Shown: positions 1 through 9,074, counted from the stretch's first letter. The stretch: DNA of 34,092 nt from Bdellovibrionia bacterium (GCA_030427965.1 JAUICD010000034.1:1-34092), one strand, 5' to 3'. The notes: a model not told the origin generated them from the letters alone. Made by a program: numbers and translations.

Positions 1-252
1 CTGAGAGCATTCTTTGGTGTTTTTTGCTCCATGGGCATGAGAGGCTCTTACTGATATGGCTGTAGCAAGTCCCATACTGAGCACCATTGGAATGGACATG
101 ATATTTGTCACAAATGAGGCTGCGGCCAGGGGGGCGCCACCTAGGCGTCCGACCATCACAGAGTCAACAATCCCCATGAGGACATGTCCCAATTGGCCGA
201 GAACGATCGGGGCGGCGAGGGTCATGGTTTTTTTGATTTCGGCTTTTAACAT
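1..252 (-). CDS. MATE family efflux transporter, N-terminal part (runs off the window)
   Basis: The minus strand reads an open frame from an ATG at 252-250 to the window edge, 84 codons without a stop, so the C-terminal part is missing. The residues (MLKAEIKKTMTLAAP, then GQLGHVLMGIVDSVMVGRLG and a hydrophobic MSIPMVLSMGLATAIS stretch) match the first two membrane segments of MATE (MatE/DinF/NorM) Na+ or H+ coupled drug exporters of the inner membrane. The VDSVMVGRLG signature after a first helix is typical. An in-frame stop a few codons upstream fixes this start. No strong Shine-Dalgarno is seen. It is divergent from the esterase gene at 419. Substrate cannot be told from this fragment. Confidence 0.88.
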   Translation of the reverse strand, partial: MLKAEIKKTMTLAAPIVLGQLGHVLMGIVDSVMVGRLGGAPLAAASFVTNIMSIPMVLSMGLATAISVRASHAHGAKNTKECSQ

Positions 253-418
253 AGGCTCAAGAACCTAGGGGAAATGTCTTGATATGGCACTCTATTTTTT
301 GGCAATTTGAAGCTCATTTTGAGGCAAGCGGATGTCCAAAATCTAGGCACTTATAAAGCCTTTACTGAAAATGAAAAGTCCTATTTGGACCTCGTTCAGA
401 TTATGGTAAACTACTTGG

Positions 419-1138
419 ATGAATCGCTCTAAATCTATGAAATCTCTAAATTATAAATTTATACCTGCAAGGCGATTTCAGCGTGGAGTTGCAAGTCCAT
501 ACCTTATGATTGTTCTTCATGGAAGGGGGGATAGTTCCTCCTCTTTTTCAGAGTTTGATCTTGAATTAAAAATTCCTGGAATGAACTATGTTGTTGTCGA
601 TGCACCTCGCTCGTATGCGGGAGGATTTACATGGTATGGCTTTCCTCCAAGGCAAGCTAAGGGCATCCAACGTTCTGCACTTTATCTTGAAAATCTGATT
701 ATAGAGCTCAACGAAATGGGCTGGGATTCAGAAAATATATTTATCTTAGGTCATTCACAGGGTGCACTTATGACGAGTGAATTGGCTATGACTCGGGATG
801 AGCTCTTTGGTGGGTTTATTTCTATAAGTGGCTATGTTTATTTTTTCGAGAATTGGTTGAAACGAGTTCGACCTCATGCATTTCATCAACATTGGCTTAT
901 CACTCATGGGAGCGAGGATTTGGCTCTGCCAATTCAAGAAACAGAGGATTGTGTTGCTAGGCTTTTAAAGGCCAACCTTCCTGTTGAATGGAAGATTTTT
1001 AAGAAAGATCATTTTTTAGAATCTGAAGTTGAGTTTGCGTTTGTGCGTGAATGGGTATTAAACCGAATGGATCCTTTAAAGGTCATGTCAAGTATGAGCT
1101 ATCCTTTTGAAATGCTCAAACGACTTCTAAAGGGCTAG
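419..1138 (+). CDS. Alpha/beta hydrolase, phospholipase/carboxylesterase-like
   Basis: A 239-residue cytoplasmic-looking protein of the Abhydrolase_2 (carboxylesterase/phospholipase) type. An early IVLHGRGD strand-turn supplies the oxyanion region, GHSQGA (about residues 117-122) is the GxSxG nucleophile elbow, HGSEDLALP (about 164-172) carries the probable acid Asp, and KKDHFL (about 196-201) the catalytic His. The length fits the family (about 210-240). The substrate is unknown; such enzymes cleave carboxylester or thioester bonds in lipids or acylated proteins. The start is uncertain: ATG 419 or ATG 437 (MKSLNYKF), neither with a clear ribosome site. No signal peptide. It is a single gene, divergent from the MATE gene, with a 262-bp gap to the next gene. 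Confidence 0.82.
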   Translation: MNRSKSMKSLNYKFIPARRFQRGVASPYLMIVLHGRGDSSSSFSEFDLELKIPGMNYVVVDAPRSYAGGFTWYGFPPRQAKGIQRSALYLENLIIELNEMGWDSENIFILGHSQGALMTSELAMTRDELFGGFISISGYVYFFENWLKRVRPHAFHQHWLITHGSEDLALPIQETEDCVARLLKANLPVEWKIFKKDHFLESEVEFAFVREWVLNRMDPLKVMSSMSYPFEMLKRLLKG

Positions 1139-1400
1139 CGCGCTCTTTTGTTTTCTCAAAAATTTGACAGAAATCTCGTCACTGTAAAGAGCTTCTCCAA
1201 CAGACAAAATAAAACACCTTCAGCTTAACTCTGCGCCAAGATCCGAAAGTCGATTTGAAGGAGGGTCTTTTAACACTTATTCCTAGTGCTATGAAAAATA
1301 TCCCAAGTTTCAGAGTTCATTTGGGAGAGGTTGAGTATAAGCTCGGCCTCAATCTTGAATAGTCTTTATCTATCAATTTACCTTGTGCCCCGGAGCCAAA

Positions 1401-2825
1401 ATGTCATTGAAACATAAACTTGTACCTCTGTTTTTTGTACTTCTCCTTCTCTGCAGTCCGGTTGTGGGAAAGGGGTCTGAGTCGTTGAATCAATTTTGGG
1501 AAGGTGGCGCGCCAAAATCCTTTGATCATGTCATGGTATTTAATGGAATTGGTTTGGACTTTGGAATCCACATTGGAATGTTGGATGCTGCCATAGATCA
1601 AGGTAAAAAGCCGGATCTTATAATTGGAACCTGTGGTGGAAGTGTGACCACTGCGATTCACCAAGCTTTTCCTGATCGTGAAGAGCGACTGGCATTTTTG
1701 ACCTCACCTGAACTTCATCAATTTCTTTTAGCTCCATATAGAGTGGCTCAAGAAGAAGGGGTGGAGATGGGGAAGATGAAATATCTTCGAATTGCCTTTC
1801 AATCTTTTTTGAGAAAATGGGGTATTAGAAAAAGCGTTCAAAATTACTTTCCACACAAAATGGCTGTTCTTCCTCAAAATGCAGTTCCAAGTGAAATCGA
1901 CGGGGCAATGGTTGGAGCAGATGGGATACGTTACATAACACTTGCCGCGCGGACAGAACTGACTCCTGAAACCATAAAGGGGAAGAGGCATGATGGAACA
2001 AAATACTATCAAGAAACACTTTTCACAGACCCAGAAACAGCAACACTTCTTAGAGGCTACAAGTCTCCAATAGGAATACTCTTTCCAGAAAGTGCTGTGG
2101 AAGTGGATACAGTTGTAAGATCGGATCAGACTTTTGGTATTGCAATCAGGACAGGTGTTTCTGACCCTTATGTTTTTGAACCAGGTATTTTAGATGATGG
2201 GAGATATTTAACAGGTGGGATTAACCTTCACCCCATTGAGCTTGCAAGAGGGCTTGGAAATGAAGTGACTTTTGCGTTTCGAAATGGATTCAGTTCTGTA
2301 TTTAATGCAATCACAGAAGGTGGGGCCTTTATGTACGACACACGCGAAAGACAGAGGATTGTTGCGGATCAGTATGCCGATCATTGGGTGGACTTTACAG
2401 ATAGAAAGCATTGGAAAGTGGGCTTTAGTTTAACAAAAGGTCTTACTTCTGAATATAGTGAGTTTCGAGAAAAAGTCTTAAAGCAGTACATTTTGGGATA
2501 TTTGCGTACGGCAGAAAGTTACTGTTTGCCAAAAAATCAAAAAGCTCATTTGAGAAATGCAACCAAACGTGAGATGCATCAAACACTGCGCAAATCCCTA
2601 ATGACAGATCGTCAAAATACCCTTACACGATGTGCGAAGCTTCCTGAGCTTCAGACAAGCCTGGAAGAGCGTTTTGGAGTTCAACTTCCACCGATTGATT
2701 TAATTCGTATCTACGAGAAGAAAGGAGATATTACTGTCATCCGTGGGGGTGAAGTGATTTACGATACGGCAGTTGAGCGTCAGAAGAAAAAAGAACGTAA
2801 GAAAAGGGCACAAGAATCTACCTAG
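1401..2825 (+). CDS. Exported patatin-like protein with a substituted active site
   Basis: A 474-residue protein with a cleavable signal peptide (KLVPLFFVLLLLCSP, cleavage probably near VVG-KG). An open frame extends upstream to TTG 1383, but ATG 1401 has GGAG six bases before it and gives a normal signal peptide. The N-terminal third follows the patatin pattern: a Gly-rich oxyanion turn (FNGIGLDFGIHIGML, about 47-61), then PDLIIGTCGGS (71-81), the place of the GTSAG nucleophile elbow. Here the nucleophile Ser is Cys78. The second catalytic motif, normally DGG followed by N-x-P, appears as TGGINLHPIE (from Thr271), so the dyad Asp is Thr. A 110-residue basic C-terminal part is unrecognised. 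Patatins are lipid acyl hydrolases; this one may be altered or inactive. Location periplasm or outside. Confidence 0.75.
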   Translation: MSLKHKLVPLFFVLLLLCSPVVGKGSESLNQFWEGGAPKSFDHVMVFNGIGLDFGIHIGMLDAAIDQGKKPDLIIGTCGGSVTTAIHQAFPDREERLAFLTSPELHQFLLAPYRVAQEEGVEMGKMKYLRIAFQSFLRKWGIRKSVQNYFPHKMAVLPQNAVPSEIDGAMVGADGIRYITLAARTELTPETIKGKRHDGTKYYQETLFTDPETATLLRGYKSPIGILFPESAVEVDTVVRSDQTFGIAIRTGVSDPYVFEPGILDDGRYLTGGINLHPIELARGLGNEVTFAFRNGFSSVFNAITEGGAFMYDTRERQRIVADQYADHWVDFTDRKHWKVGFSLTKGLTSEYSEFREKVLKQYILGYLRTAESYCLPKNQKAHLRNATKREMHQTLRKSLMTDRQNTLTRCAKLPELQTSLEERFGVQLPPIDLIRIYEKKGDITVIRGGEVIYDTAVERQKKKERKKRAQEST

Positions 2826-2869
2826 GTTTCCTGGACACTTTTTTGTATCAAAATAAAACGGAGAGAAGG

Positions 2870-2898
2870 TTGAGGCTTCTCTTCAAAGGTCCGATAAG
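2870..2898 (+). promoter_or_regulatory. Candidate sigma-70-type promoter for the FliG-C-like gene
   Basis: TTGAGG (2870-2875) and GATAAG (2893-2898) are separated by 17 bases, each 4 of 6 to consensus, 19 bases before the ATG at 2917. A perfect 7-bp hairpin (AGAGAAG 2862-2868 with CTTCTCT 2876-2882) overlaps the -35 element and could be an operator or chance. Weak evidence only. Confidence 0.25.
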
Positions 2899-2916
2899 TT
2901 TGCTAGAGAGGCCCTG

Positions 2917-3357
2917 ATGTCAAAGGCAAAGAAGTTTCCCGGAATTAAGAATGCTGTTGAGGCTTTACAGAATGTCGACTCAACAACCTATAAGTCGATT
3001 CTTAAAAATATAGCTTCTGAAAATCCAGAATTGGTTTCTGCCATTTTAAAAAATATGTTTGTCTTTGAAGATCTCCAAAACATCAATCCCAAAGGTCTTC
3101 AGGGTTTGATTGCCAAATTCAAATATGAGGAATGGGCTTTGGCATTTAAGACAGCAAGTGATGAAGTGAAAGAGGCGATTTATGCTCAAATGAGCGAGCG
3201 AGCTGGAAAAGCTTTAAAAGAAGAGGCTCTTTCAATTGGTCCAAAAAAACTTTCTGACGTTGAAAAAATTCAAGCAAAGATTGTTGAAATTGCCCTTGAA
3301 ATGGAGAAAAAAGGCGAGCTCATTCGTTCTAAAGATCCATCAGACCCACTGGTTTAG
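2917..3357 (+). CDS. Stand-alone FliG C-terminal-domain-like protein
   Basis: A 146-residue protein matching only the last third of the flagellar switch protein FliG. From about residue 32 (ASENPELVSAILKNMFVFED) through ALAFKTASDEVKEAIYAQMS (72-91) to GPKKLSDVEKIQAKIVEIA and a KKGELI ending, the order of FliG_C motifs is complete. Full FliG is about 330-340 residues with N and middle domains that bind FliF and FliM; these are absent, replaced by about 30 residues with no match. In FliG the C domain meets the MotA stator through charged residues; the usual Asp-Asp pair after the FEDL helix (LDDR) reads INPK here. AGAGAGG five bases upstream supports the ATG. It meets the next gene tail to tail. 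It is not a fragment by any visible frameshift. Confidence 0.8.
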   Translation: MSKAKKFPGIKNAVEALQNVDSTTYKSILKNIASENPELVSAILKNMFVFEDLQNINPKGLQGLIAKFKYEEWALAFKTASDEVKEAIYAQMSERAGKALKEEALSIGPKKLSDVEKIQAKIVEIALEMEKKGELIRSKDPSDPLV

Positions 3358-3803
3358 GGAAGGCGCTTCCCAAACTTTTCACATTCTTCCTCAAGCCACT
3401 TTTGTGTTTGTGAATCAAATGCATTTTGAATATTGGAATCAATGTCAAGCTCACCGACAATAAGGCCCTTCGAGTTCATTAAAGGAATGACGATCTCACT
3501 TTCAGTGTTTGTGCTGCAGGCCAAAAAGAGAGTGTTGGATTTCACGTTTGGTTCGTTTACGGTTTGAGCTTTTTCAACGGCAAGACTACAGAGACCATTT
3601 CCGGGAGTGATTCTTTTGTGTGGTGTTTCGGGGCCAATGAACTCTCCCACAACTAAATCTTCAGATGAGGAGTTTGGTAAGAGATAGGTTTCTTTCCAGT
3701 AAAGTCCAATCCAATCTCTTTGAGATGGTTTGAGGTTATCAAAAAGGTATTGCAACCACTTGCGAGATTCTGCTTTAAGGTCCACAATTTGAATGGTATC
3801 CAT
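3354..3803 (-). CDS. GAF domain protein, probable free methionine-(R)-sulfoxide reductase-like
   Basis: A 149-residue single GAF domain. It resembles fRMsr enzymes, which reduce free Met-R-sulfoxide in the cytoplasm: DWIGLYW (30-36), VGEFIGP, then GNGLCSLA (69-76), LFLACST (92-98), SEIVIPL (102-108) and VGELDIDS. Cys72 and Cys96 are 24 residues apart, the spacing I recall for Cys94 and Cys118 (catalytic) of the E. coli enzyme; the place of Cys84 is not Cys, so a two-cysteine mechanism or another small ligand is possible. Start: ATG 3803 chosen; the frame extends to TTG 3824 and no ribosome site decides. Its stop overlaps the stop of the convergent FliG-C-like gene by 4 bp, leaving no room for a terminator. 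Confidence 0.75.
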   Translation of the reverse strand: MDTIQIVDLKAESRKWLQYLFDNLKPSQRDWIGLYWKETYLLPNSSSEDLVVGEFIGPETPHKRITPGNGLCSLAVEKAQTVNEPNVKSNTLFLACSTNTESEIVIPLMNSKGLIVGELDIDSNIQNAFDSQTQKWLEEECEKFGKRLP

Positions 3804-3915
3804 GGGAAAACATATGTCAGACAAGTTTTAACAGGTCAACTGAGTGAGGCAGAAAGAGTGATTCAAGTTTTTCAAGAGTTATCCTATTTCAAGCCGATGC
3901 AACTGAGGTTTTCTG

Positions 3916-5724
3916 ATGTCAGCTAAGAATCACACCCTCATATTTGATGGAAACTGCCATTTCTGTCGTATTTGGATTGAGAGATGGCGAGAAGACTTGG
4001 TTGAAGACATCGAAGTCATAGCATATCAAGAGTTGGACGATAGGTTTTCAGAGATCCCAAGAAGTGAGTTTTCCAAAGCAATATTTTTTATTGAGGAAGA
4101 GAAGAGGGTTTTTCAAGGAGCAGGTGCCTTATTTCGAGCACTCTTTCTTTCGGAGCGAAAATGGCCCTGGAGACTTTATTCCAAAATCCCTTTCCTGTCG
4201 AATCTTCTAGAATTCTGCTACCGCTTTGTTGCAAAAAGACGATATGTGTTTTCAAAGCTCACCCGTATTTTTGTTGGAAAGGATGTTCGTAAACCGCGAT
4301 TTTGCATCACAAGAAAACTTTTTCTAAAAGGACTATTTCTGACTTATCTCATTTCGTTCTTGTCGCTTTGGGGACAGGTGCCAGGTCTTGTTGGGGAAAA
4401 TGGAATTGTCCCAATAACCGAACAAGTCCAAGATTTTAAGAATATTGAAAGTGTAACGAAGTATTTATGGAAACCTTCACTTGTATGGGCATCACCAACA
4501 GATGTGATGCTTGTGTCATTGATGGCTTTTGGGATTGTATTTTCAATTCTAGGTCTTTTGGGTATCTATGAATCTTTGATCGCACTTTTCTTGTGGGTCG
4601 CTTATTTGAGTGTTGCACAGTTTGGCGGACCATTTTTGCGATTTCAGTGGGATGCACTTTTACTTGAAATGGGAGTGCTTGCAATTTTCTGGCGTCCAAA
4701 TTCAAATGGAATAGTGTTTCTGTATAGATTTTTGTTGTTTCGTCTTATGTTCTCCTCAGGGCTTGTGAAAGTTATTAGTGAAGATCCAAGGTGGTCTGAG
4801 TGGACAGCTCTGAACTTTCATTATTGGACACAGCCTCTTCCAAATCCACTGAGTTATTATTTAGATAAACTGCCTGAGTGGATAGATAAGCTAGCAGTGG
4901 GACTTGTTTTCTTTGTTGAATTGATAGTTCCATTTTTTATTTTTTTAGGAACTCGACTCCGTATGCTTGCATTTTACATATTTGTGTCTTTTCAGTTAAT
5001 GTTGGTTCTTTCTGGAAACTACGCGTTTTTCAACTTTCTTACATGTGTGCTTTGTCTTGCTCTTCTCAACGATTCCATTCTTCGAAACTTCAATTTTCTG
5101 GGACTTCGGGTACGACTACCAAGACTTAGGATGCCCAAAATGCTAGGGCTTTTTTGGAATAAGGGCCTGTGGGCTTGTGGGGGAGTGGTATTTTATTTGG
5201 GGTTGGCGCGTATCATGATGCCACTATTCTCAGTAGACCTGATTCCTCATCGACTTAAGCAATTCAATGCAATGACTGAGAATGCACATATTGTGAATAG
5301 CTATGGGTTGTTTGCTATTATGACAACAAAACGTCTAGAGTTGATCGTTGAAGGAAGCAATGATGGCAAAATTTGGAAGAGTTACAGTTTTAAATATAAA
5401 GTGAATTCTCTAGGGGATGATTTGCATTTTGTGGCTCCTTATCATCCTCGTCTAGATTGGCAAATTTGGTTTGCGGCCTTAAGAAGATTTGAGCAAACTC
5501 CATGGTTACAAAGATTTTCTCGAAACTTATTACTGGGAAATGAATCTGTGTTAGATCTCTTAAAAGACAACCCTTTTCCAAAAGATCCGCCAGACATGCT
5601 GAGGATTCGTTTGGACTTGATTTCTTTTGACCATGAAAGTGCAAATATTTGGAAGTCTGAAGGAGATATTTATTTTACTCCAAATATGTATCTTGGTCCG
5701 AACAAAGAACTTAAGTTTTTTTGA
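3916..5724 (+). CDS. DCC-type thiol oxidoreductase fused to lipase-maturation-factor (LMF1)-like membrane protein
   Basis: A 602-residue fusion. Residues about 6-110 are a DCC/DUF393 domain: LIFDGNCHFC with the redox pair Cys14 and Cys17 in the DGxCxxC motif. From about 140 to 430 there are several hydrophobic helices with the HTTM/LMF1 layout, including FHYWTQPLPNPLSYYLDKLP and SGNYAFFNFLTCVLCLALL. From about 460 the soluble LMF1 C-terminal domain follows, with NSYGLFAIMTTKR, FVAPYHPRLDWQIWFAALRR and LRIRLDLISFD. In animals LMF1 acts in the ER in folding of dimeric lipases; bacterial homologues are unassigned. The bacterial fusion suggests a thiol-linked role in the inner membrane, perhaps maturing exported proteins. 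TGAGG eight bases before ATG 3916 supports the start. queA follows with 8 bp spacing. Confidence 0.88.
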   Translation: MSAKNHTLIFDGNCHFCRIWIERWREDLVEDIEVIAYQELDDRFSEIPRSEFSKAIFFIEEEKRVFQGAGALFRALFLSERKWPWRLYSKIPFLSNLLEFCYRFVAKRRYVFSKLTRIFVGKDVRKPRFCITRKLFLKGLFLTYLISFLSLWGQVPGLVGENGIVPITEQVQDFKNIESVTKYLWKPSLVWASPTDVMLVSLMAFGIVFSILGLLGIYESLIALFLWVAYLSVAQFGGPFLRFQWDALLLEMGVLAIFWRPNSNGIVFLYRFLLFRLMFSSGLVKVISEDPRWSEWTALNFHYWTQPLPNPLSYYLDKLPEWIDKLAVGLVFFVELIVPFFIFLGTRLRMLAFYIFVSFQLMLVLSGNYAFFNFLTCVLCLALLNDSILRNFNFLGLRVRLPRLRMPKMLGLFWNKGLWACGGVVFYLGLARIMMPLFSVDLIPHRLKQFNAMTENAHIVNSYGLFAIMTTKRLELIVEGSNDGKIWKSYSFKYKVNSLGDDLHFVAPYHPRLDWQIWFAALRRFEQTPWLQRFSRNLLLGNESVLDLLKDNPFPKDPPDMLRIRLDLISFDHESANIWKSEGDIYFTPNMYLGPNKELKFF

Positions 5725-5732
5725 GGACTCTT

Positions 5733-6746
5733 ATGAAAAAATCGGAATTGAAATTTGATTACCCAGAAGAACTCGTTGCTGATGCACCAGCACGCCCCAC
5801 CCGAGTGATGTTTGTTAAAGATCATCCAGAAGAAATCACTCTCTCTGAAACATTGGAGAAAATACAACCAGGAGACTGTCTTGTTCTAAATAATTCAAAA
5901 GTTGAAAAACGCCGAGTGTTTGGGAGGTTGTCAAACGGTGAAGAGGTGGAAATTCTTTTTGCAAAAGAATTGGGTGAAAAAAAGTGGGAAGTTCTGTCTC
6001 CGGCAAGAAAAATTGGAACTCAAGAAGTCAAATTGCCTGAAGGCGTCTTCCTCACCATTACAGAACGAGGACGTCCGCAGGTGGCAAGTGTGAACAAATC
6101 TGTTGGCCTCGAGTACTTTGAGAGGTATGGGGAGATGCCCCTTCCTCCCTATATTCGAAGTCAGAGAAAAACGGGACATACGCAAGGAGAAGACAACTCT
6201 TGGTACCAACCTGTATGGTCAGAGGTGAGCGGAAGTAGCGCGGCTCCAACAGCAAGTCTTCATTTTAAAAAAGAAGATATTCAGAATCTACGAGATCAAG
6301 GAGTCCATGTGTGTTTTGTGACTCTTCATGTGGGACTTGGAACATATCTTCCTGTCGATACAGAGGACCTTGAAGACTTTGATATGCACGGTGAGTGGTG
6401 TTCTTTAAGCAAAGAGTCTTGGAATCAAATTCAAGAGACAAAGGCAAAGGGTGGGCGTGTTTGGGTTTTAGGAACAACGGCTTGTCGGGCTGTCGAGTCG
6501 ATTTCAAAAGGGTATTTGAGCGAAAGTGACAGAGCTTTTGAAGGGGAGACCTTCCTTAAAATACTTCCTGGCCATAAGTTTCAAATTGTGGACGTGCTTA
6601 TGACCAATTTTCATCAACCAGAAACAACACTTCTGGCTCTTGTTTGTGCTTTTAAAGGGGTCGATCAAGTGCGATCAGCTTACAAGTGGGCTATAGAGAG
6701 GCAGTTTCGCTTGTTCAGCTATGGTGATTTGACGGTCTGGGATTGA
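5733..6746 (+). CDS. queA: S-adenosylmethionine:tRNA ribosyltransferase-isomerase QueA
   Basis: A 337-residue cytoplasmic enzyme, the normal length. It transfers and rearranges the ribose of S-adenosylmethionine onto preQ1 at tRNA position 34, giving epoxyqueuosine. Recognisable blocks: FDYPEELVADAP...TRVMFV at the N-terminus, GDCLVLNNSKV (about 46-56), PLPPYIRS, WYQPVWSEVSGSSAAPTASL and LHFKKEDI, VTLHVGLGTYLPV, DFDMHGEWC, and TNFHQPETTLLALV near the end. The frame is open from TTG 5721, but GAGGA at 5723-5727 places the start at ATG 5733. This ribosome site overlaps the stop of the DCC-LMF1 gene, so the two are probably co-transcribed. tgt, the enzyme acting just before QueA, lies 0.8 kb downstream, separated by one unrelated gene. 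Confidence 0.97.
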   Translation: MKKSELKFDYPEELVADAPARPTRVMFVKDHPEEITLSETLEKIQPGDCLVLNNSKVEKRRVFGRLSNGEEVEILFAKELGEKKWEVLSPARKIGTQEVKLPEGVFLTITERGRPQVASVNKSVGLEYFERYGEMPLPPYIRSQRKTGHTQGEDNSWYQPVWSEVSGSSAAPTASLHFKKEDIQNLRDQGVHVCFVTLHVGLGTYLPVDTEDLEDFDMHGEWCSLSKESWNQIQETKAKGGRVWVLGTTACRAVESISKGYLSESDRAFEGETFLKILPGHKFQIVDVLMTNFHQPETTLLALVCAFKGVDQVRSAYKWAIERQFRLFSYGDLTVWD

Positions 6747-7487
6747 ATGCTTGGGTTAATAGAATTATCATGGATTATGATGACTTTTCTTTTTTTGGTA
6801 AATTTTGTGATGGCTGGTGAGCCAAAATGCTTTGAGCGTACTGAGGGTGAAGTCCCAACTCAAGTTTTTGAACGACAATCCGTTCAACTTTCAGAATCTG
6901 AAATTTTAACTCGTCTGATATTTGCCGAAGGAATTTCTACAGGCTTTTCTCATCAAACTGAGTGTAGAGAGCTGGGGCCTGAAATATTTAAATCTATTGG
7001 ATACGGGGTTCGGGCTCGAGTGGAGATGGGGCAGAACTCATCTTCTGCAAAGAAGAGGTTTGGAGATTCTTATCAAAGTGTGATTTTTAAAAAGGGACAG
7101 TTCAACCCTGCTGTTTCATCAAGGTCGAAGTATTCAGAGTATTTTCTTTGTCCTCAAAAACATAATTCTTGGCCGACTTATTGGAATTGGGCAACTCTTG
7201 CTGCTGAAGAAGTGATCGATGGTAAAGTGATGAGCCCACTTCTTATCAATGACTTTGAAAAGTCGACAGGGCTTTCACTTGTGAGCCACTTTTATTATCC
7301 GAGTTCCTCTCAAGCCACTCCAAGTGGGCCTTCTTGGAGAGATAACTCAAAAAGAATTGAAAACTTGCTGGTTGATGGAAAACAGATACCTCATACCTGT
7401 ATTGAGTTTTTTCGTCTTGAGCGTGAACTCAACTATCGCTCTGTTCAAAGAAAAAAATCCATAGATTCAACAGGAATCTCTGATTGA
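6747..7487 (+). CDS. Probable exported cell-wall hydrolase (SleB/CwlJ Hydrolase_2-like)
   Basis: A 246-residue protein whose ATG directly follows the queA stop codon. Its first 25 residues are hydrophobic and end in NFVMA-GEP, a likely signal peptide but without basic residues at its front; ATG 6777 or 6780 are alternative starts. The core SEILTRLIFAEG, then IGYGVRARVEM, VIFKKGQFNPA and WNWATLAAEEV has the layout of the Hydrolase_2 (SleB/CwlJ) family, where the Glu of the FAEG motif is thought to be catalytic in peptidoglycan cleavage. Two Cys (in TECRE and FLCPQ) may pair outside the cytoplasm. The match is partial, from memory of the family pattern. Its place between queA and tgt has no metabolic reason that I can see. 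Confidence 0.6.
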   Translation: MLGLIELSWIMMTFLFLVNFVMAGEPKCFERTEGEVPTQVFERQSVQLSESEILTRLIFAEGISTGFSHQTECRELGPEIFKSIGYGVRARVEMGQNSSSAKKRFGDSYQSVIFKKGQFNPAVSSRSKYSEYFLCPQKHNSWPTYWNWATLAAEEVIDGKVMSPLLINDFEKSTGLSLVSHFYYPSSSQATPSGPSWRDNSKRIENLLVDGKQIPHTCIEFFRLERELNYRSVQRKKSIDSTGISD

Positions 7488-8633
<1,146 letters not shown>

Positions 8634-8765
8634 AAATTGCTTAAAAAAATGGCAAGAATCTTGTTTCTAACGCCACTTGGCACTCTTGAGCTCAGGCACT
8701 TAATCGTTGATTCTTCTTATGAAAAATGAAATTTTGGCTCTCTGAATTTGAGTTGGAGGATAGAT

Positions 8766-9074
8766 ATGTTGTGGTCCATCGCCTATGCACAAGAGGCAGC
8801 GCAAAAACCAGGTGGTATTGAACAATTCGTACCTTGGATATTGATTTTCGCTGTATTTTATTTCTTTTTGATTCGTCCGCAATCTAAGCAAAGAAAAGAG
8901 CATGCGAAGTTCTTAGAAGCTCTTAAGAGAGGGGACCAAGTTCTTACGGCAAGTGGAATTCTTGGACGAGTTGAAGGCCTTACAGATAAGTTCATTACTT
9001 TGGAAGTGGATGAGGGTGTTCGATTTAAGGTGTTGAAAAGTCAGATTGCAGGTCACGCAAAGGAGACCAACTGA
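8766..9074 (+). CDS. yajC: Preprotein translocase subunit YajC
   Basis: A 102-residue single-pass inner-membrane protein that associates with SecDF. After a short periplasmic start (MLWSIAYAQEAAQ), a helix PWILIFAVFYFFLIRPQ with the typical RPQSKQRKEH junction follows, then the small cytoplasmic domain GDQVLTASGILGRVEGL and FKVLKSQI. GGAGGA at 8755-8760, five bases before ATG 8766, fixes the start, although the frame is open from TTG 8748. Its stop overlaps the secD start by one base (TGATG), implying coupled translation. A 132-bp gap separates it from tgt; no convincing promoter or terminator was found there. Confidence 0.96.
   Translation: MLWSIAYAQEAAQKPGGIEQFVPWILIFAVFYFFLIRPQSKQRKEHAKFLEALKRGDQVLTASGILGRVEGLTDKFITLEVDEGVRFKVLKSQIAGHAKETN

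Noticed and set aside
56..268. 70-codon plus-strand frame at the window start
   Set aside because: It is the opposite-strand shadow of the MATE exporter N-terminus, whose minus-strand frame has clear family motifs.
1164..1169. Perfect TTGACA as -35 box after the esterase gene
   Set aside because: No acceptable -10 box lies 16-18 bases downstream, and the next gene starts over 200 bases away.
1214..1362. Open stretch ending in a 23-codon ORF (MKNIPSFRVHLGEVEYKLG) before the patatin gene
   Set aside because: It reads protein-like and could be a gene remnant, but no start with a ribosome site fits and no family match is recognised.
8639..8700. Short palindromes after tgt as a terminator
   Set aside because: Arms are only 4-5 bp and no T-run follows.
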